DNA from: Xanthomonas sp.
GTDB lineage: Bacteria; Pseudomonadota; Gammaproteobacteria; Xanthomonadales; Xanthomonadaceae
Direction: 5' to 3'
Length of the DNA: 64,000 bases
Assembly (NCBI RefSeq): GCF_017163755.1
Contig: NZ_JAFIWC010000010.1
Span: forward strand, 62,001-126,000
Shown: positions 27,006-37,739 of the stretch, in pieces
Numbering within the stretch: position 1 is the first letter of the stretch
Layout: each line of letters starts with the position of its first letter
The notes under the pieces: model-generated
Database searches by the model: none
The model's input: the letters and a program-made list of their open reading frames with translations, nothing else
What the model was told of the DNA's origin: nothing
Translations under genes and position numbers: made by a program

Positions 27006-29030
27006 CTATCCCGCCATGCCGCTGTGCCGCAGCAGCGCGTCCAGGTCCGGCGCGCGGCCGCGGAAGGCGGTGAAGTTCTCCAGCGCCGGACGGCTGCCGC
27101 CGCGCGAGAGGATCTCGCGCAGGAAGCGCGCGCCGGTGTCGGCCAGCTGATCGGGCGCTTCCTCGAACGCGGCGTAGGCGTCGGCGCTGAGCACCTCGGC
27201 CCACTTGTAGCTGTAGTAGCCGGCGCCGTAGCCGCCGGCGAAGATGTGGCTGAACTGGTGCGGAAAGCGGTTCCAGGCCGGCGGGCGGTTCACCGCCACC
27301 TCGTCGCGCACGCGTTCGAGCAGTTGCAGCACGCTGTCGCCGGCCGCGTCGAACCGGTGATGCAGCTGCATGTCGAACAAGGCGAACTCCAGCTGGCGCA
27401 CGGTGAACATGCCGCTCTGGTAGTTCTTCGCCGCCAGCATCTTGTCGAACAACGCGCGCGGCAGCGGCTGCCCGCTGTCCACGTGCGCGGTCATCGCCTG
27501 CAGCCGCGGCCATTCCCAGCAGAAGTTCTCCATGAACTGGCTGGGCAGCTCCACCGCGTCCCACTCCACGCCATTGATGCCGGCCACGCCCAGCTCGCCG
27601 ACCTGGGTCAGCAGCTGGTGCAGGCCGTGGCCCATCTCGTGGAACAGCGTGGTGACTTCGTTGTGGGTGAAGGTGGCGGGCTTGCCGTCGGCGCCGCGGC
27701 CGAAGTTGCATACCAGGTACACCAGCGGGGTCTGCACGCCGTCGGCGCGGTCGCGGCGGTTGCGGCCATCGTCCATCCACGCGCCGCCGCGCTTGCCTTC
27801 GCGCGCGTACAGGTCGAGGTAGAACTGCCCGACCAGGCGGCCGCCGGCATCGACGACGCGGAACAAGCGCACGTCCGGATGCCATACCGGCGCGCTGTCG
27901 GCTTCCACGCTCAGGCCATAGAGATCGTGGATCACGCCGAACAGCCCGGCCAGCACCTTGGGCTCGGTGAAGTACGGCTTCACCTCCTGCTCGGAGAAGC
28001 TGTAGCGCGCCTGCTTGAGCTTCTCGCCGGCATAGGCCAGGTCCCAGGCCTCCAGCGCTTCCAGGCCCAGGTGTTCGCGCGCGTAGGCCTCCAGTTCGGC
28101 GCGGTCGCGCTGCGCGTAGGGCTTGGCGCGCGCGGCCAGGTCGCGCAGGAACGCGAGCACCTCCTCCGGGCTCTGCGCCATCTTCGTCGCCAGCGAGTAT
28201 TCGGCGTAGCTGGCGAAGCCGAGCAACGCGGCCAGTTCGCCGCGCAGCGCCAGGATGCGGTCGATCGCCGCGCTGTTGTCGAGCGCGGCGTCGCCGAACT
28301 CCGAGGCGCGGATCGCGTTGGCGCGGTACAGCGTCTCGCGCAACCCGCGGTCGTCGGCATACATTAGCACCGGCAGGTAGCACGGCATCTGCAGGGTCAG
28401 CTTCCAGCCGGCCTGGCCGTCCTTCTCGGCGGCCGCGCGCGCCGCGGCGACCACGTCGTCGGGCAGGCCGGACAGGCGCGCGGGGTCGTCGATCGGCAAC
28501 GACCAGGCATCGGTGGCGTCGAGCACGTTCTGCGAGAACTTCGCCGACAGCGCCGACAGTTCCTCCTGGATCGCCGCGAAGCGCTGCTTGTCGGCCTCGC
28601 CCAGCTCGGCGCCGCCGAGGCGGAAGTCGCGCAGCGCGTTGTCCAGCACCTTGCGCCGCGCCGCATCGAAACCGGCCGCGGCCGGCGAGGCGGCGATGGC
28701 GCGGTACTGCGCGAACAGCGCCAGGTTCTGCCCCAGCGCGCTGGAGAAGCGCGTCACCTTGGGCAGGTTGGCGTTGTAGGCCTCGCGCAGCGCCGGCGTG
28801 TTGACCACGGCCTGCAGGTGGTTGACCTGGCCCCAGGCGCGCCACAGCCGCTCGGTGGCGTCGTCCAGCGGCACCACGAAGTTGTCCCAGTCCGGCACTG
28901 GCACCTGCTCGGCGGCCTTCACCGCAGCCTCGGCCTCGGCCAGCAGGCGGTCGATGGCCGGACCGACGTGCTCGGGCGCGATGGCGTCGAAGTGCGGCAG
29001 GCCGGAAAAATCGAGCAGGGGATTGGTCAT
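27006..29030 (-). CDS. prlC: Oligopeptidase A (M3 zinc metallopeptidase)
   Basis: This 674-residue cytosolic thimet-type oligopeptidase degrades short peptides, including cleaved signal peptides. The zinc site is HEMGHGLHQ (His464-His468), with the third ligand expected in the downstream helix. VEWDAVELPSQFMENFCWE and FAGGYGAGYYSYKWAE are hallmarks of the M3A group. It lacks a signal peptide, consistent with OpdA rather than periplasmic Dcp. The ATG at 29030 gives MTNPLLDFSGLPHFD; an upstream extension was discarded. Confidence 0.93.
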   Translation of the reverse strand: MTNPLLDFSGLPHFDAIAPEHVGPAIDRLLAEAEAAVKAAEQVPVPDWDNFVVPLDDATERLWRAWGQVNHLQAVVNTPALREAYNANLPKVTRFSSALGQNLALFAQYRAIAASPAAAGFDAARRKVLDNALRDFRLGGAELGEADKQRFAAIQEELSALSAKFSQNVLDATDAWSLPIDDPARLSGLPDDVVAAARAAAEKDGQAGWKLTLQMPCYLPVLMYADDRGLRETLYRANAIRASEFGDAALDNSAAIDRILALRGELAALLGFASYAEYSLATKMAQSPEEVLAFLRDLAARAKPYAQRDRAELEAYAREHLGLEALEAWDLAYAGEKLKQARYSFSEQEVKPYFTEPKVLAGLFGVIHDLYGLSVEADSAPVWHPDVRLFRVVDAGGRLVGQFYLDLYAREGKRGGAWMDDGRNRRDRADGVQTPLVYLVCNFGRGADGKPATFTHNEVTTLFHEMGHGLHQLLTQVGELGVAGINGVEWDAVELPSQFMENFCWEWPRLQAMTAHVDSGQPLPRALFDKMLAAKNYQSGMFTVRQLEFALFDMQLHHRFDAAGDSVLQLLERVRDEVAVNRPPAWNRFPHQFSHIFAGGYGAGYYSYKWAEVLSADAYAAFEEAPDQLADTGARFLREILSRGGSRPALENFTAFRGRAPDLDALLRHSGMAG

Positions 29031-29091
29031 CGTGGCGTTCTCGCAGGCGTGGGGGCGGCCGGCGGCGCCGGCCATGCAACGGATATGGCGA

Positions 29092-30195
29092 TCAGGGCAT
29101 CGCGGCACAAGGCAGCGGCGGCAGGCCCTCGCCGGCCACGGCCGCGGCCAGCTGCGCGTCGGCGCCGGTCACGTCGATGCCGCGCTGCACGTACCAGTCC
29201 GGCTGGTAGTAGCTGTGCGCATAGCGCTCGCCGCTGTCGCACAGGATGGTGACGATGGCGCCGCGCGTGCCCTGCTCGCGCATGCGCTCGGCCGCCTGCA
29301 GCACGCCGACGAAGTTGGTGCCGGTGGAGCCGCCCACGCGCCGGCCCAGCCGCGCGCTGACGTAGCGCATCGCCGCCAGGCTCAGCGCATCGGGCACCTT
29401 GACCATCGCGTCCACGCAGCTGGGGATGAAGCTCGATTCCACCCGCGGGCGGCCGATGCCCTCGATGCGCGAGCCGCCGGTGATCGCCAGGCCGTCGTGC
29501 GCGCGTCCGGCCAGCGCCTCGCAGTAGCCGTCGAAGAACACCGACACTTCCGGATCGGCGCACAGGATGCGGGTGGCGTGGCGGCGGTAGCGCACGTAGC
29601 GGCCGAGCGTGGCCGCGGTGCCGCCGGTGCCGGGGCTGCACACGATCCATTCCGGCACCGGGTGCGGCTCTTGCTGCATCTGCCGGAAGATCGACTCGGC
29701 GATGTTGTTGTTGGCGCGCCAGTCGGTGGCGCGTTCGGCGTACAGGAACTGGTCCATGAAGTGGCCGCCGCTCTCCCGCGCCAGCTGCACCGAATCGGCG
29801 TGCAGGTCGCAGGCGCGCTCTATCAGATGGCAGCGGCCGCCCTGGAACTCGATCGCGGCGATCTTCTCCGGCGAGGTCGAGGCCGGCATCACCGCGATGA
29901 ACGGCAGCCCCAGCAGGCGGGCGAAATAGGCCTCGGACACCGCGGTGGAACCGCTCGAGGCCTCGATCACCGGCCGCCCTTCGCGCAGCCAGCCGTTGGT
30001 CAGCGCGTACAGGAACAGCGAGCGCGCCAGGCGGTGCTTGAGGCTGCCGGTGGGGTGGCTGGACTCGTCCTTGAAGTACAGGTCGATGCCGGGAAAGCCG
30101 GGCAGGTCGAGCGGGATCAGGTGGGTATCGGCCGAACGGTTGAAATCGGCTTCGATCTTCTGGATGGCGTTGGCCACCCAATCGCGATGCGACAT
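29092..30195 (-). CDS. PLP-dependent cysteine synthase-like enzyme, possibly L-cysteine desulfhydrase
   Basis: This 367-residue fold-type II PLP enzyme has [14 protein letters not shown] (PLP lysine near residue 53), [15 protein letters not shown] and [13 protein letters not shown] as the phosphate loop. The HPTGSLKHR form differs from the NPTGSVKDR of typical CysK and resembles the Cds1 type of cysteine desulfhydrase, which releases H2S from cysteine. The call between synthase and desulfhydrase is uncertain. It lies 61 nt upstream of prlC on the same strand and is divergent from copL with 143 nt between start codons. Confidence 0.7.
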   Translation of the reverse strand: MSHRDWVANAIQKIEADFNRSADTHLIPLDLPGFPGIDLYFKDESSHPTGSLKHRLARSLFLYALTNGWLREGRPVIEASSGSTAVSEAYFARLLGLPFIAVMPASTSPEKIAAIEFQGGRCHLIERACDLHADSVQLARESGGHFMDQFLYAERATDWRANNNIAESIFRQMQQEPHPVPEWIVCSPGTGGTAATLGRYVRYRRHATRILCADPEVSVFFDGYCEALAGRAHDGLAITGGSRIEGIGRPRVESSFIPSCVDAMVKVPDALSLAAMRYVSARLGRRVGGSTGTNFVGVLQAAERMREQGTRGAIVTILCDSGERYAHSYYQPDWYVQRGIDVTGADAQLAAAVAGEGLPPLPCAAMP

Positions 30196-30272
30196 GGGCG
30201 TGGGCGGGACCTGGCGGCGAGACCGCGATTCTACGCTGCCGCGCAGGTCCGCCCGCAGCGCATGCGCCGGCC

Positions 30273-30305
30273 TGGACCCGGGTCCACAGTGGCCGATGCT
30301 ATCCT
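30273..30305 (+). promoter_or_regulatory. Candidate copLAB promoter with palindromic operator
   Basis: An extended -10, TGCTATCCT (30297-30305), is preceded by the perfect 14-bp palindrome TGGACCCGGGTCCA (30273-30286), which occupies the -35 position. This geometry suits a repressor or a MerR-type activator. The regulator is not identified. Confidence 0.45.
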
Positions 30306-30338
30306 TTCGCCTCGTCCCGGATGCCCACGATTCGATCC

Positions 30339-30746
30339 ATGCCCTGGTTGCGCACGCTCCTCCGGCTGCTGCTGTGCCTGAGCCTGACCGTGAACACGGT
30401 GGGCAGCGCCTGGGCGTCGGTGGCGATGGCGGCGCCGGCGGCCGGCGCGAAGGCGGCGGGCTCGCCGGCGACGCCGGCAGCGATGGCGGCGCACGCCGAC
30501 TGCCATGACACCATGGCCGCCGCGCACGCATCCGACCGCGACCAGCAGGCGCCCGCACCCGACCACGACGGCGCCTTCAAGCACTGTTGCGGCAACGGCT
30601 GCGACTGCCTGCAGCACGCCGGCGCGCCGCTGCTAGCCGCCGCCGCGCCCGGCGTGGCCGTCGCGCACGCCGCGCTGAACCCGCACTGCCGGCACGGGCG
30701 CGGCTGCCCGGCCCCGTACCGCCCGATCCGTCCGCCGATCGGCTGA
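30339..30746 (+). CDS. copL: CopL-like copper-resistance regulatory protein
   Basis: This 135-residue exported Cys/His-rich protein has a hydrophobic N-terminal signal segment ([20 protein letters not shown]). The central cluster [10 protein letters not shown] (residues 81-90) and C-terminal [10 protein letters not shown] could bind copper. In Xanthomonas copL precedes copAB and is needed for their copper-induced expression, and the same order is seen here. An upstream in-frame ATG at 30321 is an alternative start. The mechanism of CopL is not established. Confidence 0.82.
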   Translation: MPWLRTLLRLLLCLSLTVNTVGSAWASVAMAAPAAGAKAAGSPATPAAMAAHADCHDTMAAAHASDRDQQAPAPDHDGAFKHCCGNGCDCLQHAGAPLLAAAAPGVAVAHAALNPHCRHGRGCPAPYRPIRPPIG

Positions 30747-30867
30747 GCTGCCGCGGGCCGCTGCCCGCGCGCCCAGCGTGCGCCGGCGCCTGCCGCCGGC
30801 GCGCCCCCTCTTGCGATCAGGCCGCGCGCCAGGCGTTTCGCGCCCGCGCCGCCGCCAGGACTTGCCG

Positions 30868-32694
30868 ATGACCCGATTCCCTTCCCCGCCCGCATCCGGG
30901 CTCAGCCGCCGCCGCTTCGTGCAGGGCCTGGCGCTTGGCGGCGTCGCCGCCGGCGCCGGCCTGTGGCGCCCGGCGCTGGCCAGCGGCACCGCGCCGCCGG
31001 CGGTGCTGCGCGACACCGACCTGACCCTGACCATCGGCCGCACCCCGGTCGACTTCACCGGCCGCACCCGCACCGCGATCACCGTCAACCACAGCCTGCC
31101 GGCGCCGATCCTGCGCTGGCGCGAAGGCGACACGGTGAACGTGCGCGTGGCCAATGCGCTGCGCGACCAGCCCGGTTCGATCCACTGGCACGGCATCCTG
31201 CTGCCGGCCGACATGGACGGCGTGCCCGGCATGAGCTTCGACGGCATCGCCCCCGGCGAGGCCTACCAGTACCGTTTCCAGCTCAAACAGTCCGGCACCT
31301 ACTGGTACCACAGCCATTCGATGTTCCAGGAACAGGCCGGCCTGTACGGCGCGCTGATCGTCGACCCGCTGGCGCCGCCGCCGTACCGCCACGACCGCGA
31401 GCACGTGGTGCTGCTGTCGGACTGGACCGACCTGGAACCGGCGGCGCTGTTCCGGCGGCTGAAGAAGATGCCCAGCCACGACAACACCTACCAGCGCACC
31501 GTCGGCGATTTCCTGCACGACGCGCGACGCGACGGCCTGCGCGACACCCTGGCCGACCGCGGCATGTGGGGGCGGATGCGAATGACCCCGACCGACCTGT
31601 CCGACGTCAACGCCAACACCTATACCTACCTGCTCAACGGCACCGCGCCGGCCGGCAACTGGACCGGGCTGTTCCGGTCCGGCGAGAAGGTGCTGCTGCG
31701 CTTCATCAACGGCTCGTCGATGACGTATTTCGACGTGCGCATTCCCGGGCTGAAGATGACCGTGGTCGCCGCCGACGGCCAGTACATCCATCCGGTGACG
31801 GTGGACGAATTCCGTATCGCGGCGGCCGAGACCTTCGACGTACTGGTCGAACCCAGCGGCCAGGACGCCTTCGCCATCTTCGCCCAGGACATGGGCCGCA
31901 CCGGCTACGCCTGCGGCACGCTGGCCGTGCGCGACGGCCTGCAGGCGCCGCTGCCGGCGCGCGACCCGCGGCCGCTGCTGAGCATGAGCGACATGGGCCA
32001 CGACATGGGCGGCGGCCACGGCGCCGCGCACGACATGGGCGCGATGAAGGGCATGGAAGGCGGCTGCGGCGCCAGCATGGGCATGGCCGGCATGGATCGC
32101 GCAGCCCCGGCAGGCGGCGGCCAGGCGATGGACCACGCGGCGATGGGCCACGCCGCGCCTGCGGGCGCCGCACCGGCGCACCCGCGCAGCGAACGCGGCA
32201 ATCCGCTGGTGGACATGCAGTCGATGGCCACCTCGCCCAGGCTCGACGATCCGGGCATCGGCCTGCGCGACAACGGCCGCCGGGTGCTGTGCTACGCCGA
32301 CATGCGCAGCCTGTTCGACGATCCGGACGGGCGCGATCCCGGGCGCGAGATCGAGCTGCACCTCACCGGCAACATGGAGAAGTTCGCCTGGTCGTTCGAC
32401 GGCATCCCGTTCGCCGGCGCCGAGCCGCTGCGGCTGAACTACGGCGAGCGGCTGCGCATCGTGCTGGTCAACGACACGATGATGCAGCACCCGATCCACC
32501 TGCACGGCATGTGGAGCGACGTCGAAGACGCGCAAGGGCGGTTCCAGTTGCGCAAGCACACCGTGGACATGCCGCCGGGTACGCGCCGCAGCTACCGCGT
32601 GCGCGCCGACGCGCTGGGGCGCTGGGCCTACCACTGCCACCTGCTGTACCACATGGAAGGCGGGATGATGCGCGAAGTGCGGGTGGACGCATGA
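30868..32694 (+). CDS. copA: Multicopper oxidase CopA (copper resistance)
   Basis: This 608-residue periplasmic protein oxidises and sequesters copper. A Tat signal is visible (SRRRFVQGLALGG). The copper ligands lie in HWHGILLPADMDG, YWYHSHSMFQEQAGLYG, HPIHLHGMW and YHCHLLYHMEGGMM. Between the second and third cupredoxin domains (about residues 370-440) there is a Met/His-rich insert with repeated MGHDM, MGAM and MDHAAM motifs, typical of CopA copper binding. The start has no strong ribosome-binding site. Its stop overlaps the copB start (ATGA). Confidence 0.94.
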   Translation: MTRFPSPPASGLSRRRFVQGLALGGVAAGAGLWRPALASGTAPPAVLRDTDLTLTIGRTPVDFTGRTRTAITVNHSLPAPILRWREGDTVNVRVANALRDQPGSIHWHGILLPADMDGVPGMSFDGIAPGEAYQYRFQLKQSGTYWYHSHSMFQEQAGLYGALIVDPLAPPPYRHDREHVVLLSDWTDLEPAALFRRLKKMPSHDNTYQRTVGDFLHDARRDGLRDTLADRGMWGRMRMTPTDLSDVNANTYTYLLNGTAPAGNWTGLFRSGEKVLLRFINGSSMTYFDVRIPGLKMTVVAADGQYIHPVTVDEFRIAAAETFDVLVEPSGQDAFAIFAQDMGRTGYACGTLAVRDGLQAPLPARDPRPLLSMSDMGHDMGGGHGAAHDMGAMKGMEGGCGASMGMAGMDRAAPAGGGQAMDHAAMGHAAPAGAAPAHPRSERGNPLVDMQSMATSPRLDDPGIGLRDNGRRVLCYADMRSLFDDPDGRDPGREIELHLTGNMEKFAWSFDGIPFAGAEPLRLNYGERLRIVLVNDTMMQHPIHLHGMWSDVEDAQGRFQLRKHTVDMPPGTRRSYRVRADALGRWAYHCHLLYHMEGGMMREVRVDA

Positions 32695-33968
32695 ACCGCC
32701 CTTCGCCCATCGCGCTCGCCCTGGCCAGCGGACTGGCGCTGCTGGCGCTGCACGGCGCCGCGCAGGCGCAGCACGACCACGCGCAGCACCACGCGGCAAC
32801 GCCGGCGCCGGCGACGGATGCCGCGCATCGCCCGCATGCGCGCGGCACTGCGGCGGCCGAGGCCTGCGCGTGCCCGCCGAACGCGTCCACGGATGCGGGT
32901 ACCGCAGGCACGGCCGGCGACGCGGCCATGGCCCATGCCGGCGGGGCGCACGCCGCACACGCGCCTGCCGCGGTCGACCATGCCGCGATGGGCCACGGAC
33001 CGGCGCAGGTCACGGCATCCGGCGATGTGCCGACGACCGACGCCACCACCGACCATGCACGGATGGACCATGCGCAGATGGATCACGCCGCGATGAACCA
33101 CGCGCAGATGGACCACGGCAGCGCGGCACGTGAGCCTGGGCAGGCGGCGCCGGCGTCGGCCAGTCCGCCGCCGCCGGCCCACGCGGAGCACGCGACGATG
33201 GGCCACGCAACGGCGCACGCCTGCGCATCGTGCGCCTGCACGAGCGCGGCGCCGGCGCTGCCGCGCGTGCCGATCCCGCCGATCACCGCCGCCGATCGCG
33301 CCGCCGCGTTCGCGCCGCTGCGCCATCCGATGGCGCACGTGCCGCCGCGCGTGGGCTACCTGCTGTTCGACCGGCTGGAAGCCTGGGACACGGATTCCGG
33401 CAGCGGCCAGGCCTGGGAAGCCAGCGCCTGGTACGGCAGCGACATCAACCGCCTGTGGTTGCGCAGCGAAGGCGAACGCGGCGGTGGGCGCACCGAAGCG
33501 GCCGACCTGGAAGTGCTGTACGGACGCGCGGTGTCGCCGTGGTGGGACCTGCTGGTCGGCATGAAGCAGGACTTCGAGCCGGGCCGGGCGCGCGGTTCCG
33601 CCGCGTTCGGCGTGCAGGGCATGGCGCCGTACAAGTTCGAGGTGGCGGCCACGCTCTACCTCGGCGACGACGACGCCAGCGTGCGCCTGGAAGGCGAGTA
33701 CGACGTGCTGCTGAGCAACCGCCTGATCCTGCAACCGCGGCTGGAAGCGGACGTGGCGCTGCGCGAGGACCGCGAGCGCGGCATCGGCCGCGGCCTGGGC
33801 GGCGTCGAAGCCGGCCTGCGGCTGCGCTACGAGGTCACCCGCCGCTTCGCGCCCTACGTCGGCCTGGTGCACGAACGCAGCTTCGGCGACAGCGCGGACT
33901 ACCGTCGCGCCGAAGGCGAGTCGGCGCGCGATACGCGCATCGTCGCCGGCGTGCGCGTGTGGTTCTGA
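32691..33968 (+). CDS. copB: Outer-membrane copper-binding protein CopB
   Basis: This 425-residue protein has a signal peptide (1-25). A long disordered region (about 25-190) follows, packed with His and Met, including at least five consecutive DHxxM or NHAQM units, plus a few cysteines (ACASCAC). The C-terminal 230 residues are the CopB beta-barrel domain (PRVGYLLFDRLEAW, PWWDLLVGMKQDFEPG, ending VAGVRVWF with a terminal aromatic). It is translationally coupled to copA. The metal-binding region is longer than I would expect for a minimal CopB. Confidence 0.93.
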   Translation: MNRPSPIALALASGLALLALHGAAQAQHDHAQHHAATPAPATDAAHRPHARGTAAAEACACPPNASTDAGTAGTAGDAAMAHAGGAHAAHAPAAVDHAAMGHGPAQVTASGDVPTTDATTDHARMDHAQMDHAAMNHAQMDHGSAAREPGQAAPASASPPPPAHAEHATMGHATAHACASCACTSAAPALPRVPIPPITAADRAAAFAPLRHPMAHVPPRVGYLLFDRLEAWDTDSGSGQAWEASAWYGSDINRLWLRSEGERGGGRTEAADLEVLYGRAVSPWWDLLVGMKQDFEPGRARGSAAFGVQGMAPYKFEVAATLYLGDDDASVRLEGEYDVLLSNRLILQPRLEADVALREDRERGIGRGLGGVEAGLRLRYEVTRRFAPYVGLVHERSFGDSADYRRAEGESARDTRIVAGVRVWF

Positions 33969-33981
33969 CACCGTGGCACGC

Positions 33982-34010
33982 GCCTGCGACGAGCTTGCGT
34001 CGTCGCAGGC
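33982..34010. terminator. Hairpin between convergent copB and the next gene
   Basis: The perfect 11-bp stem GCCTGCGACGA/TCGTCGCAGGC has a 7-nt loop and no T-run. It lies 14 nt past copB and may protect or end transcripts from both sides. Confidence 0.45.
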
Positions 34011-34034
34011 CGCGGCCGGCCATCGAACCGGCGG

Positions 34035-34508
34035 TCACGCCGGCTGGATGGCGCCGCGCGGTGCCGTCCATTGCCGCAACGTGCGCAGCGCGCCCAGCGT
34101 CTTCACCAGTTCCTGGTAACTGCGCGCCAGCTGCCCGAACAGCCCCGCATCGCTGGCACGGGTCTCGGCCACTTCGTAGTAGGCGCCGCGCCCCAGGTCG
34201 ATGAAGTAGTCGACGCTGACCCGGCGGCGCTCGGCCACGCCGGGAAACAGCCCGGCGATCAGCAGGCAGCCGTCGCCGACCTCGCGCAACGCATCGGCGC
34301 GCGCGCGCCCGACCTGGTCCTGCGCATGCAGCCACGCCAGCGCCTGGGTCCGCGACAGCAGCTGCTCGTCGCGCTGGTAGCGCAGCAGCACGAACACCAG
34401 ATAGCTCTCGCGCGATTCGTCGAGCGGGCGGCCCAGCCGCTGCCCCGCTTCGCGTACCAACGCCTGCCACAACTCGGCCGGCGCCCCCTGTCTGAAAGAC
34501 TCGTACAT
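34035..34508 (-). CDS. Uncharacterised cytoplasmic protein
   Basis: I do not recognise this 157-residue protein. It has no signal peptide or membrane segment, is mostly helical in character (SRESYLVFVLLRYQRDEQLL, FGQLARSYQELVKTLGAL) and carries the acidic stretch YFIDLGRGAYYEVAET. The start is supported by AGGAGG 6 nt upstream. A perfect 16-bp palindrome lies 34-49 nt upstream of the ATG, suggesting regulated expression. Codon use is normal for the region, so it is very likely a real gene. Confidence 0.7.
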   Translation of the reverse strand: MYESFRQGAPAELWQALVREAGQRLGRPLDESRESYLVFVLLRYQRDEQLLSRTQALAWLHAQDQVGRARADALREVGDGCLLIAGLFPGVAERRRVSVDYFIDLGRGAYYEVAETRASDAGLFGQLARSYQELVKTLGALRTLRQWTAPRGAIQPA

Positions 34509-34541
34509 ATGTCCTCCTGCGTGGTTGGAACCCTCGCCAGG

Positions 34542-34557
34542 AGCTTATGCATAAGCT
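34542..34557 (-). promoter_or_regulatory. 16-bp perfect palindrome upstream of an uncharacterised gene
   Basis: AGCTTATGCATAAGCT is symmetrical throughout and unusually AT-rich for this DNA. Its position just upstream of the gene at 34035-34508 suits an operator. The binding protein is unknown. Confidence 0.5.
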
Positions 34558-34605
34558 GGGCCACACCGTTGGCAGACAGACCCGGCGTCTGCCAGCCGCG
34601 TGGCC

Positions 34606-35235
34606 TTACGCGGTCGTCATGATCCACCAGCCGCCGCCGGGTCCGGGAACACCGCAGGCAGCCGCTGCGCGAAACTGCTGCGTGCACTGGCTCACATCGT
34701 CGGCACCGCCGGTGCGCCCGGCACGATCCCGCCCGTTGCCGCGGCAGCGCCGGCTTCGGATGGCGTCGCCGCAGCGGCGCCCCCATCGAACTGCCCCTGG
34801 GCGAACCGGGGCAGCAATGCCCGCACCTGATCCAACCGCGTCGGGGTGCAGAACTGCGCCCTTCGCCGCTTCGATCTGCGCCTGATGGAAACCGATCCCG
34901 ACCATCTCGTGCACGGTGTCGGACTGGCCGTAGCGCGCCACCAGCTTCGCCACGATCTCCGTCTCGGGCACCGCATCGGCGCCGCAGGCCTTGGCCGCAG
35001 CCACCCGCGACCAGACGAACTGCAGATGCGGGTCCCAGCCCATTGCATCGTCGCCGCTGAAGCCGTGGTCGTAGTGGTAGGCGTAGACCTCCGGCTTGAT
35101 GCTGTAGACGGTCATGCCGCCATGGCCGGAGTAGCCGGCCGGCAGCGGCGCGAGGGCTTCGGCATCGGCCCGAACGGCCGACGCGGCGAGCGTCAGCAGC
35201 AGGCCAAGGCCGATGCGCGACAAGTGGGGGTGCAT
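34606..35235 (-). pseudogene. Secreted protein of unknown function, probably frameshifted
   Basis: The uninterrupted frame would give 209 residues: a signal peptide (1-22), then GYSGHGGMTVYSIKPEVYAY and KLVARYGQSDTVHEMVGIGFHQAQIEAAKG. After about residue 133 the sequence turns into a Gly/Arg/Cys-rich string typical of a wrong frame. Removing one base near 34843 (GCG-GTTGGATCAG to GCG-GTGGATCAG) switches to a frame reading DQVRALLPRFAQGQFDGG and ending at 34692, which looks natural. Either a real frameshift or a sequencing error is present. The family was not recognised. Confidence 0.6.
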
Positions 35236-35700
35236 GGGTTCTCTCCTCGAAAGTGGCGGGCCGGCCGAGCACGGCAGGCAACCACGGGCCAAAGCGTCAG
35301 CCGGAGAGCGGATGAGCGATGCAGCGCAATGCGCATGCTGGCGCAGCATGCGCCACGACGATCCGTGTCCGAGCTTCGATCCTTCGGTACGTGTTTCCTA
35401 CTGCCCTTGTGCCGCCACTATCGGATCAGGCGCGCGCATGGACAATCGGCAGATTCCCGACAGCGCTCGGGAAAATCCCGACAGCACGGCGCCGGAGCGG
35501 GCCGCGCGGCAGCGTGGCAGCGCCATGCGAAAGCCGGCGCAAGGCGCCCAGCCGGCACTCCGTCTGCAATGCGTTCCAATATCGTGGAATGTCCTTCCCG
35601 TATGGCGGAGCCCGTTGCCTCCCGCGCGTCGCGAAGGAGGCGGGATGACGCCCCTCAGGCGGTCGCGCCGGCGCACCGGCGCACCGGGCGCGGGCCGCGG
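35236..35700. other. Intergenic region without a supported gene
   Basis: The open frames here have no recognisable protein character. The only structure noted is the perfect 10-bp inverted repeat GCGCATGCTG-GCG-CAGCATGCGC at 35331-35353, without a T-run. It lies upstream of the frameshifted gene and downstream of glmS. Confidence 0.45.
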
Positions 35701-37533
<1,833 letters not shown>

Positions 37534-37569
37534 AGCCGAATCCGCTGCCAAAGAGGCCCATTCTAGCCG

Positions 37570-37645
37570 TGTCCGCCACTTGTCCTGCGCCTGACCGGTT
37601 GCGGACAGGGTGTCCGCGCACGTGTCCGCGGACACGCGGACACCC
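37570..37645 (+). promoter_or_regulatory. Palindrome cluster, candidate upstream activator sites
   Basis: The 14-bp palindrome GTGTCCGCGGACAC (37622-37635) is flanked by outer arms GGGTGTCCGC (37608-37617) and GCGGACACCC (37636-37645). Further half-sites TGTCCGC and GCGGACA occur at 37570 and 37601. The centre lies about 60 bp above the GG of the sigma-54 promoter, a normal distance for an enhancer-binding protein. Confidence 0.6.
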
Positions 37646-37686
37646 AATCGTCCACGGAGATATCCAATTAATTCAGTAAGTTATGG

Positions 37687-37703
37687 TTGGCACGCGGTGT
37701 GCT
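37687..37703 (+). promoter_or_regulatory. Sigma-54 promoter of the HlyD/ABC/two-component operon
   Basis: TTGGCACG-CGGTG-TGCT has the invariant GG (37689-37690) and GC (37701-37702) exactly 10 bp apart, as in the -24/-12 consensus TTGGCACG-N4-TTGC. Transcription would start near 37714, 26 nt before the ATG at 37740. The operon encodes an NtrC-type activator, which fits. Confidence 0.75.
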
Positions 37704-37739
37704 GAAGATTCACCAACTTCCGCAGCCAAGCACTACCCG

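Noticed and set aside
30963-33968. An apparent copA-copB fusion of about 1,000 codons on the plus strand.
   Set aside because: The first part is out of frame with copA and has low-complexity composition. Only the part from 32691 is CopB, and copA reads in another frame and stops at 32694.
37534-37739. A glmS ribozyme upstream of glmS.
   Set aside because: The interval holds palindromes and a rightward sigma-54 promoter. No conserved ribozyme core was seen, and that class is typical of Gram-positive bacteria.
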